From assembly GCA_021826225.1 (NCBI GenBank), contig JAKBAV010000016.1, positions 1 through 33,051 of the forward strand: a stretch of DNA of 33,051 bases, written 5' to 3'. Shown here one piece after another: positions 23,691 to 31,900 of the stretch. The DNA comes from Pseudomonadota bacterium. GTDB taxonomy: Bacteria; Pseudomonadota; Alphaproteobacteria; Acetobacterales; Acetobacteraceae. The notes below the pieces were generated by a model. The model was given only the letters and a program-made list of their open reading frames with translations. It was not told the DNA's origin and made no database searches. How positions within the stretch are numbered: position 1 is the first letter of the stretch; each line of letters opens with the position of its first letter. A program made the translations under genes and the position numbers.

Positions 23691-25484
23691 TCACGCCGCG
23701 CTCTCCCGGGTTTTGGCGCTGTCGGCCATGATCAGGGCAATGAAGGCGTCTTCCATGCCGGGGTTCGGCTGCGCCGCGCTCCGCCCGGCCTGCTTCAGGG
23801 CCTCCGGCGTGCCGCTGGCCAGAATCCGGCCTTGCGCCATGATGACCAGCCGGTCGCAATATTCCGCCTCCTCCATGAAATGGGTGGTGACCAGCACGGT
23901 CACGCCGGCTTCCGCCAGCGCGTTGATGCGCTGCCAGAATTCCCGCCGCGCCATCGGGTCCACACCGGAGGTCGGCTCATCGAGGAATAATATGTCGGGC
24001 TCGTGCATCAGCGCGCAGGCCAGCGCCATGCGCTGCTTGAAGCCGAGCGGCAGGTCACGGCTGGTGGCGTCGCGCAGCGGGGCGAGGTCGAACTCGCGCA
24101 CGGCCCAGCCGATCCGCGCCGCGGCCGCCGCGCCGGACAGGCCATAGGCGGCGGCGAAAAAGCGCAGGTTCTGGATCACCGACAAATCGCCGTAGAGCGA
24201 GAATTTCTGCGCCATATAGCCAAGCCGCCCGCGTGCCGTGGCGGCCGCGCCGCGCAGATCGAAGCCATCGACGCGCAGCCGCCCGGCGCTGGCCGGCAAC
24301 AGGCCGCACAGCATGCGGAACGTGGTGGATTTGCCCGCGCCATTGGCGCCGAGCAGGCCAAAAATCTCACCGCGCCGGACGCTGAAGCTGATATCATCGA
24401 CCGCGCGGAACGCCCCGAATTGCTTCACGAGGTTCTGCACCTCGATCACCGCCCCCGCCCCCGCCCCAGCCGGCACCGCCCCAGCCGCGCGCGGGGCCGC
24501 AGGGGCGGGCGCGGCGGCGGGGTTCCGGGCCTTGAGCAGATCGACGAAGCGATCCTCGAAGCGGGGCGGCACGGCGGTGAGCGTAACATTATCCGGCAGC
24601 ATGTCCGGCGCCATTTCCGGCGCCAGAATCAGGCGTACCGCTTCGCCCTGGACCACGGCATCGGTCACCCCCGGCAGCGGCGCCAGAGCGGCCTGCAGGG
24701 CGCGCTTGCTCTGCCCGGCGGCCCGCGCCTGAAAGCTCCGCCCGGCCATCGCCTGGGTGAAATCGTCCGGTTTTCCGGCGCCGATCAACTGCCCCTCATG
24801 CAGCAGCAGCACCTCGTCGCAGCGCGCGGCCTCGTCGAGATAGGCGGTGGAGAGCAGCACGCTCATGCCCGAGCCGCGCACGAGCTGGCTGACAATCTCC
24901 CACAGCTCGCGGCGCGAGACGGGATCGACCCCGACGGTTGGCTCATCGAGCAGCAGCAGCCGGGGCGGGCGGAGCAGCGTGCAGGCGAGGCCGAGCTTCT
25001 GCTTCATGCCGCCGGAAAGCTTGCCCGCCAGCCGCTGGGTAAAGCCGGCCAGGCCGGTCATATGCAGCAATTCGCCGTAGCGGCCGGGGCGCGCGGCCTG
25101 GGGCACGCCTTGCAGATCCGCGTAGAGATCGAGGTTTTCCCGCACGGTGAGGTCCTCATACAGGCCGAAGCGCTGCGGCATGTATGAGATCATACCCTGC
25201 ACGGTGAGCGGTGCTGCCCGCACATCCACCCCGAACACATGGATCGACCCGGCATCGGCGCGCAGCAGCCCGCAGATCAGGCGCATCAGCGTGGTCTTGC
25301 CGGCGCCATCCGGCCCGATGAGCCCGGTGACCAGCCCCGGCGCGGTTTCGGCGCTTAATGCGCCAAGCGCGTTGACAATGCGCTGCCCGATGCGAAACCG
25401 CCGGGTGACATTGGCGATAACCAGGGGCTTGGCGGCATCCAGGGGCGTATCCGCGGCCGCGCGCGTATCAAGGGGCGGAGGCAT
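23691..25484 (-). CDS. ybhF: Fused tandem ABC ATPase, YbhF-like
   Basis: A protein of about 597 residues with two complete ABC domains joined by an Ala/Pro-rich linker. Domain 1 has Walker A GPDGAGKTT, signature LSGGMKQKL and LLLDEPTVGVDP. Domain 2 has Walker A GANGAGKST, a changed signature LPLGFKQRM and LFLDEPTSGVDP. The LPLG variant of the second signature is a YbhF-family feature, not a mutation. It powers the two downstream permeases. ATG 25484, GTG 25508 and ATG 25499 are all possible starts and all overlap the end of the HlyD-like gene. The stop is next to the ybhS start. Confidence 0.93.
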   Translation of the reverse strand: MPPPLDTRAAADTPLDAAKPLVIANVTRRFRIGQRIVNALGALSAETAPGLVTGLIGPDGAGKTTLMRLICGLLRADAGSIHVFGVDVRAAPLTVQGMISYMPQRFGLYEDLTVRENLDLYADLQGVPQAARPGRYGELLHMTGLAGFTQRLAGKLSGGMKQKLGLACTLLRPPRLLLLDEPTVGVDPVSRRELWEIVSQLVRGSGMSVLLSTAYLDEAARCDEVLLLHEGQLIGAGKPDDFTQAMAGRSFQARAAGQSKRALQAALAPLPGVTDAVVQGEAVRLILAPEMAPDMLPDNVTLTAVPPRFEDRFVDLLKARNPAAAPAPAAPRAAGAVPAGAGAGAVIEVQNLVKQFGAFRAVDDISFSVRRGEIFGLLGANGAGKSTTFRMLCGLLPASAGRLRVDGFDLRGAAATARGRLGYMAQKFSLYGDLSVIQNLRFFAAAYGLSGAAAAARIGWAVREFDLAPLRDATSRDLPLGFKQRMALACALMHEPDILFLDEPTSGVDPMARREFWQRINALAEAGVTVLVTTHFMEEAEYCDRLVIMAQGRILASGTPEALKQAGRSAAQPNPGMEDAFIALIMADSAKTRESAA

Positions 25485-26514
25485 GGGCGCCACACACATC
25501 CGGCCCACGCGGGCTGTTCCGCCCTTGTGCCAGGCCGATCGTCACGGTCGCCGGCATGCCCAGGCGCAGCTGGTCGCGCGGCGCGCAGGCATAGACGCGA
25601 AGCTGATACACGAGCTGGGCACGCAGATCCGGCGTTTCGACATTTTTCGGCGTGAATTCGGCGGTGGGCGAGATATAGCCGATCCAGCCATGATAGATTT
25701 GGCCGGGATAGGAATCGGTGGTGATATCCGCCGCCATGCCGAGCCTGATGCGGCCCAGCGCATCCTCGGGCACATAGGCCCGCACCCAGAGCGGATTGGT
25801 GAGCGCGATGAGATAGACGGGCGTCGCGGGGGATACCATGTCGCCCGGTTCCTGCACGCGCTCCTCGATCACGCCATCGGCCGGAGCATAGAGTTTCGTA
25901 TCCTGATATTCCTGCGCGGCGAGGGCGGCATTGGCCTGGGCGGCGGCATAGCTGGCCTGAGCGGCGGCGATGTCCTCGGTGCGCGGGCCTTTGACGGCAA
26001 GAACATAAGCCTGCTTCGCCGCCTCATAGGTCTGTTCGGCGTTCAGGTAAGCGGCCTGCGCGTCATCGCGCTGCTGAATGGCCGCGGCGCCACCGCGCGC
26101 GAGTGCCGCGTAGCGCCGGTAGTTCGCCTCATCATTGCGGGAGAGGATGGCCAGAGCATCCATCTGCGCCTTGGCCTGGGCGATCTGTTCCGGACGAGAC
26201 CCAGCCAGAAGTGCCGCCAGAAGCTGCTTCTGGCTGGCCGCCTGGGCTTGCGCGGCGGCCAGGCTGGCCTGGAAGCGGCGCGCATCCATCGCGGCGATCA
26301 GCGCGCCTTGGCGCACGGTGTCACCCTCTTGAAAGGGCAGGCTCACAAGGCGGCCGCTATCATTGAAGGCGGCATAGACCTCCCGGATATCGACATTGCC
26401 ATATAGCGTGAGGCTGTTGCGGTCCGGCCGCTGGCCCTGAAGCAGCAGATAAGCGGCGGCCACGGCGAGAGCGATGGCCGCGATGCCGCCAACCAGAAGT
26501 TTCCTGCGCGCCAA
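25468..26514 (-). CDS. ybhG: HlyD-family membrane fusion protein, YbhG-like
   Basis: A 348-residue periplasmic adaptor anchored by one N-terminal helix (KLLVGGIAAIALAVAAAYLLL). The barrel-sandwich half NVDIREVYAAFNDSGRLVSLPFQEGDTVRQGALIAAMD is followed by an Ala/Gln-rich coiled-coil hairpin (about 80-210). The second sandwich half is TKLYAPADGVIEERVQEPGDMV, followed by a beta-barrel domain. It links the ABC pump to an outer-membrane channel. Translation starts at TTG 26514, since the only nearby ATG (26522-26524) is in another frame; AAGGAG lies 7 bases upstream in a 14-bp tandem duplication. It is the first gene of the ybhG-F-S-R operon. No outer-membrane factor or TetR regulator is adjacent. 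Confidence 0.9.
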   Translation of the reverse strand: MARRKLLVGGIAAIALAVAAAYLLLQGQRPDRNSLTLYGNVDIREVYAAFNDSGRLVSLPFQEGDTVRQGALIAAMDARRFQASLAAAQAQAASQKQLLAALLAGSRPEQIAQAKAQMDALAILSRNDEANYRRYAALARGGAAAIQQRDDAQAAYLNAEQTYEAAKQAYVLAVKGPRTEDIAAAQASYAAAQANAALAAQEYQDTKLYAPADGVIEERVQEPGDMVSPATPVYLIALTNPLWVRAYVPEDALGRIRLGMAADITTDSYPGQIYHGWIGYISPTAEFTPKNVETPDLRAQLVYQLRVYACAPRDQLRLGMPATVTIGLAQGRNSPRGPDVCGAHASAP

Positions 26515-26521
26515 AATCCAT

Positions 26522-26549
26522 CTCCTTCAGCCGCGCTCCTTCAGCCGCG
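26522..26549. repeat. 14-bp tandem duplication carrying the ybhG ribosome-binding site
   Basis: CTCCTTCAGCCGCG occurs twice head to tail (26522-26535 and 26536-26549) without mismatch. On the minus strand each copy contains AAGGAG, so ybhG has two potential Shine-Dalgarno sites, of which only the nearer is at working distance from the TTG start. Confidence 0.85.
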
Positions 26550-26645
26550 GCAGGGTAGGCGATCAAGCCCCGCCGCAGCTTCCGTAGAGCCGCCAGGGGA
26601 GGCTGGCATTGACCTTCGTCAATGCGGCATCGCGCGTAACGTCCC

Positions 26646-26678
26646 CGCCGATCAGCCGCCGATCAGCCGCCGACCAGC
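26646..26678. repeat. 11-bp triplicate at the 3' end of the PAAR gene
   Basis: Three consecutive copies of CGCCGATCAGC, the third with one change (T to C). They span the PAAR stop codon. The unit length is not a multiple of three, so copy-number change would alter the tail of the reading frame or the 3' region. Confidence 0.8.
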
Positions 26679-26956
26679 ACGGTGAAGCAGCCCAGCACGA
26701 TCGACCCGCCATGCGCGCAGGTGTCCAACATGCGCGCCGCCGGCCGGCCGCCGATGAGCACGGTGGCGGAACCTTTCACGATGGCATCCGGCGGGCCGAC
26801 GCAGGTGACCATGTCGCCCAGGCAGGCCGCCGGCAGGCCGCCGATCAATACGGTCGGCGCGCCCGGCGAGGTGATCGGGCCGCCGACATGCGGGACCAGT
26901 ACCGTAACCATCGGGCATACATGCATGTCGGTGAGGCGGGCGGCGGGGAAGGGCAT
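26663..26956 (-). CDS. PAAR-domain protein (secretion-system spike tip)
   Basis: A 97-residue protein made of one PAAR domain. The three beta-hairpin repeats are visible: PTVLIGGLPAACLGDMVTC, ATVLIGGRPAARMLDTCAHGG and FTVLVGG. Candidate zinc ligands include His12, Cys14, His23, Cys52 and His82. PAAR proteins form the sharpened conical tip on VgrG trimers of type VI secretion systems and can carry effectors. No VgrG, Hcp or other T6SS gene is in the window, so this may be an orphan tip or belong to a different contractile apparatus. There is no toxin extension. The ribosome site is weak. Both flanks contain short tandem repeats. Confidence 0.85.
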   Translation of the reverse strand: MPFPAARLTDMHVCPMVTVLVPHVGGPITSPGAPTVLIGGLPAACLGDMVTCVGPPDAIVKGSATVLIGGRPAARMLDTCAHGGSIVLGCFTVLVGG

Positions 26957-27017
26957 ATTGGCTGTTTAACCGTTTCAATTGCGGCCGTCATCTGATATAT
27001 GAACAGGTAATGAACTC

Positions 27018-27039
27018 TTGAGATAATGTTGAGATAATG
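27018..27039. repeat. Tandem 11-bp repeat upstream of the two-partner secretion operon
   Basis: TTGAGATAATG occurs twice without a gap (27018-27028 and 27029-27039), in the AT-rich interval between the PAAR and tpsB genes. The 11-bp period is about one helical turn, so both copies face the same side of DNA. Each copy starts with a fair -35-like TTGAGA, but no matching -10 at 16-18 bp was found. Confidence 0.6.
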
Positions 27040-27150
27040 TGCCGGAAATTAAGACATCGCCACCCCCAGCCGTGGCGCGGGCTTGGTTTCCGACGCATAT
27101 GTCGAGCACAGGACGTCAATGCACAAGACGTGAAGGATGGATGGGGCAGA

Positions 27151-28914
27151 ATGCGGCAACCGGGCAGGTTCGTTTCACGTTTGTACTATGCCTGGGGGTT
27201 TAATGCCCGGGCGGTCTGCTATGGCGCCATGCTCGCGGTCTGTGCCGGGCCGGCCCTGGCCCAGAGCGCGCCGCCCAACCCGCTGCTGACCTCGCCGCTG
27301 CCGCATATCCAGCCGGCGCCGCAGCCGCAGCTCGGCGCAGGTTTGCCGAATTTCGAGACGCCGGGGGCGGAGGGCACGCTGCCCAACGCGGCCATCGCGG
27401 TCCGCTCGGTCACGGTCGTGGGGGCCACGGCATTTGCCCCGGCGCGGCTGGCGGTGTTGACCCGGGGTCTCGCCGGGCAAACCGTTGCGCTGCAACGAAT
27501 AGAGGCGGCGCGGCTGGCTTTACTCGGCCTGTATCGCGGCCATGGTTTTATTCTCACGACTGTTTCGCTCGATATCGATGCCGCCGGCAATGTCCGCTTC
27601 ATCGTCATCGAAGGCCGCATCGTGGCGGTCAAACTCTCGCAGAGCATCGGCCCGGCGGGCACCATGGTGCTGCGTTTCCTTAACCATCTCACCGCGGAGC
27701 GGCCGCTCAACGAGGCATCGCTGGAACGCTGGCTGCTCCTGGCCCAGCAGATCCCGGGCATCGCGGTGCATGCGGTGCTGCAGGCCGATAGCGATGATCC
27801 CGGCGCGCTGACCCTTGTGGCGGAGGTGAGCAAACAGGATGTTTCAGGATTGCTGACGGCGGATAATCGCGGTTTCAAGGATGCCGGGCCGGTGGAGGCG
27901 CTGGCCGTGGCGGATTTGAACAGCATGACGGCGCAGGGCGACCAGACCGAGGTTTCGCTGTTCCATACCGAGGTCGGGACCGATAATTTCGGTCAGGTAT
28001 CCGAAAGTTTTTTCATCGGCGATCGCGGGCTGCGCCTTAAACTCTATGGCGGCGCCGGCCGGGCCAATCCGCGCGGAACGCTGGGCGCGGTGCACTATGA
28101 AAGTTTCATTACCGTATTCGGCGGCGTACTGAGCTATCCGCTGCTGCTGCAACGAAACCAGGCGCTGGACCTGTCCCTGCATTTCGACGGTATCGAGGAC
28201 ACGATCCACATCGCCGGCATACGCAACAGCGCCGACAGCCTGCGTGTGGCGCGGTTCGCCGGCCAGTATGCGTGGCAGGATCTGTGGGCGGGCAACGGGC
28301 GCGAGGCGCAAAGCGTGCTCAACCTGCAGGACTCCCAGGGCGTGCCGGCATTCGGCGCCTCGCCGGATGGGCGGACGGCGCCGCCCGCCGGGCGCGCCGA
28401 TGCCAAGATGGATTTCTGGAAGCTCACCGGTTCGGTGAGCCGGACGCAAACCCTGTTCTCGCCCTTCGGCGCCGCCACGGTGGCGCTGCGTGCCGAGGCG
28501 GGCGGCCAGTACACCACCGATATCCTGCCCTCGGAGGAGCAATTCTACCTCGGCGGCAGCCGCTTCACCCGCGGGTATTATTCCGGCCAGGTGGTGGGCG
28601 ACAAGGCCGCCTATGCCACGGCGGAGCTGCAGCTCAACACCGGGGATGAGTTCACCTTGTTCCACCAGGATATCGCTTTGGGCGCGCAATTTTACGGCTT
28701 TTACGATTGGGGCGAGACCTGGTCGAACCTGAAGACGGATCTGAACCATCAGGTCAGGTCCGCCGGAGGCGGCGTCAGGCTCGGCCTGACCAAAAATCTG
28801 GAAATGGACGGCGAGGTGGTGGAGCGGCTGACGACACAGCTGGAGCCGAAGGTAACAGGCACGGCGCCGCTGTCTGAAACCGTGATCTATTGGGGCGTAA
28901 CGGCCCGCTACTGA
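27151..28914 (+). CDS. Two-partner secretion outer-membrane transporter (TpsB, ShlB/FhaC family)
   Basis: An outer-membrane beta-barrel of 587 residues from ATG 27151 that exports its partner exoprotein. The frame is open from 27037, but 27151 gives a proper signal peptide ending GPALA-Q near residue 37. A Pro-rich linker follows, then a POTRA domain (about 80-155: IAVRSVTVVGATAF to VRFIVIEGRIV). The 16-stranded barrel includes EEQFYLGGSRFTRGYYSG, the conserved [VT]RG[YF] lid-lock motif of Omp85-type transporters. The C-terminal residue is Tyr after TAR, not the usual Phe but acceptable. It is followed 47 bases later by the large TpsA gene and should be its dedicated secretion partner. Confidence 0.92.
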   Translation: MRQPGRFVSRLYYAWGFNARAVCYGAMLAVCAGPALAQSAPPNPLLTSPLPHIQPAPQPQLGAGLPNFETPGAEGTLPNAAIAVRSVTVVGATAFAPARLAVLTRGLAGQTVALQRIEAARLALLGLYRGHGFILTTVSLDIDAAGNVRFIVIEGRIVAVKLSQSIGPAGTMVLRFLNHLTAERPLNEASLERWLLLAQQIPGIAVHAVLQADSDDPGALTLVAEVSKQDVSGLLTADNRGFKDAGPVEALAVADLNSMTAQGDQTEVSLFHTEVGTDNFGQVSESFFIGDRGLRLKLYGGAGRANPRGTLGAVHYESFITVFGGVLSYPLLLQRNQALDLSLHFDGIEDTIHIAGIRNSADSLRVARFAGQYAWQDLWAGNGREAQSVLNLQDSQGVPAFGASPDGRTAPPAGRADAKMDFWKLTGSVSRTQTLFSPFGAATVALRAEAGGQYTTDILPSEEQFYLGGSRFTRGYYSGQVVGDKAAYATAELQLNTGDEFTLFHQDIALGAQFYGFYDWGETWSNLKTDLNHQVRSAGGGVRLGLTKNLEMDGEVVERLTTQLEPKVTGTAPLSETVIYWGVTARY

Positions 28915-28930
28915 AGCATATGGAATTTGG

Positions 28931-28946
28931 CGCCCGTTCGCGGGCG
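28931..28946 (+). other. TTCG-loop hairpin between tpsB and tpsA
   Basis: CGCCCG-TTCG-CGGGCG is a perfect 6-bp stem with a UUCG loop in RNA, in the 47-base interval between the two genes. It has no T-run after it and ends 15 bases before the tpsA ATG. It could affect mRNA stability or translation of tpsA relative to tpsB. Confidence 0.6.
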
Positions 28947-28961
28947 ATGTGAGAGGGTGAG

Positions 28962-31900
28962 ATGGAACAGAGGACTCGGCGTTTGGCGGGCGGAATAATG
29001 CCCATGCGCCAGCCGCGCGCGGCGTGGCTGGCAACCACCGCGTTCACGGCGATCCTGCTCGCCCCCGCCACGCTGCGGGCACAGACCGCGCTTGCCCCCG
29101 ATACCACACCGCAAGGCGGCGTGGTCACCGGCGGCACCGCGACGATCACCCAGGGCACCGGCACCACCACCATCGACCAGTCCAGCCAGCGCACCGCCAT
29201 CGATTGGCAGAGCTTCAACATCGGCAGCGGCGCCACGGTGCGCTTCAACCAGCCCTCCTCCACCGCCATCGCGCTGAACAATGTGGTGAGCGCGACGCCC
29301 TCGATCATCGCCGGCAAGATCACCGCCAACGGCCAGATCGTCATCGTCAACCAGTCCGGTGTCGTCTTCACCCATGGCTCGCAGGTGAATGCCGAGAGCA
29401 TCGTCGTTTCCACCTCTAAAGTGGCGACCGCAGATTTCATGGCCGGCCATCTGGTGTTTTCCGGCCCGCCCAACCCGGGTGCGAAAATCGTCAATGATGG
29501 CGAACTCACCGCCGGGCAGGCCGGGCTGGTCGGGCTGGTGGCACCGCAGGTCGCCAATAACGGCGTCATCACGGCGCGGCTCGGCCAGGTGGTGCTGGCC
29601 GGCGCCAGCGCCTTCACGCTTGATCTCTATGGCGACAGGCTGATCTCGCTCGACGTGACGCAGGCGGTGCGGGCGGTGGATGTGGGCGGCCACCTGGTGC
29701 CGGCGCTGGTGACCAATAAGGGGCTCATTCTGGCCGATGGCGGCAAAATCACCCTGACAGCGCGGGATGCCGATGCGCTGGTGACGCAGCTGATCGATGC
29801 CGGAGGCACCATCCGGGCCAATACGGTGGGGAGCACGACCGGGGCGATCTCGGTCACCGGAGTCGGCGGCAATATCCAGATCGCCGGCAATCTGCTGGCC
29901 CAGGGCACCGCTGCGGGCGAACACGGCGGCACGGTCGAGGCGTTGACGACGGGGACGGTCAGCGTCGCCCCCACGGCGGTCATCGATGCATCGGGCGCGG
30001 CGGGCGGCGGCATCGTCGCCTTGGGGACGGATATCGCCCGGGCCAGCGCCGGGGCGGCGGACAGCACGGCGCCGCGCGCGGCGGCGGTGCAGGTGGCGGC
30101 CGGCGCGCAGATCAAGGCGGATGCGACGGGTACGGGCAATGGCGGCAAGGCCGTGTTGCTGAGCAGCGGGAAGACCGATTTCGCCGGAGCGATTTCCGTG
30201 CGCGGCGCAACCGGCGGCAATGGCGGGCTGGCGGAAATTTCGAGCGACGGCGTGATCAGCCTCAGCGGCACGGCGGATGCCACCGCTCTGGACGGCCATG
30301 CCGGCGAGGTCCTGCTCGATCCGCAGACGCTGATCGTGACCAGCAGCGCCGGCAGCGCCAGTAACGTCTCCTATATCGACCCATCCTCCCTGACCAACCT
30401 GTCGGGCACGATCGACCTGGCCGCATCGAAAATAATCGCCGTGGACAGCGCCATCAACCTCACCGGCACCAATGCGGTGAGCCTGGTGTCCAACGGCGAC
30501 ATGCTGATCAGCGCCTCGATCGCCACGGCCGGCTCGCTGGAAATAGATGCCAGCGGCTCGCTCGATATCGCCGCCGGGCTGACCGCCTCCAGCATCGCGC
30601 TGAGCAATTCCGGCAGTGGCGGCGTGCTGCTCGGCGCCCCGGTCCTCGGCACGCTGGTGGCGCTGCAGAGCAGCGGCGGCGTTACCGAGACAAGCGGCGG
30701 CGTCATCGACGCGGCCACGCTGATCAGCGCCTCGCAGATCGGCGGCAATGCGCTGCTCGGCAATGCCAACAGCATAACCACGCTTGGCAGCTTCGCGGCA
30801 TCAGGCAATATCGTGCTGAACGACATCGCCGCGCTGGCGGTAACAGGCATGCTGCATACGCCCAGCAGCCTGACGCTGGAGGATGCGGCCGGGGTGAGCG
30901 AGCTTGCCGGCGGCACGATCAGCGCGGCGACATTGAGCAGCGGCGGCACCACCATCGGCGGCGACGTCCTGCTGGGCAATGGCAACACCATCGGCACGCT
31001 GGGCGGCATCACGCTGGGCGGTACGCATGTGCTGGGCCTCGTGGATACCGGCAGTTTGAACGTGCAGGGCACCCTCCAGGCGGGTGGGGCGACGTTGAGC
31101 GCTACAAATCTGACACTGGCGGCGCCGGTTTCGGTGGCGAATACCCTCGTTGCGGTGGCGTCCGGCACGCTGAACGTGGCGGGCGCGGTGAATGCCGGCA
31201 GCGCGACGCTGAGCGGCACGAAGGTGACCCTGTCCGCCCCGCTAACGGTTGCCAACGCGCTGGACCTCACCGATGGCGGCGCGTTGAATCTGGCCGATGC
31301 GATCACCGCCGGCAGCGCGACGCTGAGCGCGGCGGGAATGACCCTGTCGGCGCCGCTTTCGGTGGCGCAGGAGCTGGTTCTGGAATCCACCGGCGCGGTT
31401 ACGGCGGCGGCGGGCGGTACGATCGCCGCCGGCACGCTGGATAGCGGCGGCACGACCATTGGCGGCGCGGTGGCGCTGGGCAATTCCAATAATATCGGCA
31501 CGCTGGGCGCCTTCGCCGCCACGGGCGACATATTGCTCGGCAATAGCGGGGCGCTCGACATTGCCGGTGCGGTCAGCACGCCCGGCCTGCTCACGCTGCG
31601 TAATGGCGGCGCCATCAGCGAGCTTGCCGGCGGCAGCATCGCGGCGGCGACATTCGGCAGCGGCGGCACCACCATCGGCGGCGATGTGTTGCTGGGCAAT
31701 GGCAACAGCATCGGCACGCTGGGCGCCATCGCGCTTGGCAGCACGCATGCGCTGGACCTCGTGGATACCGGCTCCTTGACCGTGCTGGGGGCGATTAATG
31801 CCGGCAGTGCCACACTGAGCGCGGCGGGGCTGACGCTGGCCGCTCCGGTTACGGTGGCGCAAAACCTGGTTCTGGAATCCACCGGCGCCGTTACGGCGGC

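Noticed and set aside
25147-26406. A 419-residue plus-strand frame
   Set aside because: It is antisense to the HlyD-like and ATPase genes, with no start signal.
26646-26678. CRISPR-like repeat
   Set aside because: The three 11-bp copies are adjacent, with no spacers and no cas genes nearby. It is a simple tandem duplication.
27844-30299. Overlapping minus-strand frames of 280-463 residues over tpsB and the start of tpsA
   Set aside because: They lie wholly opposite well-supported secretion genes and show no family motif.
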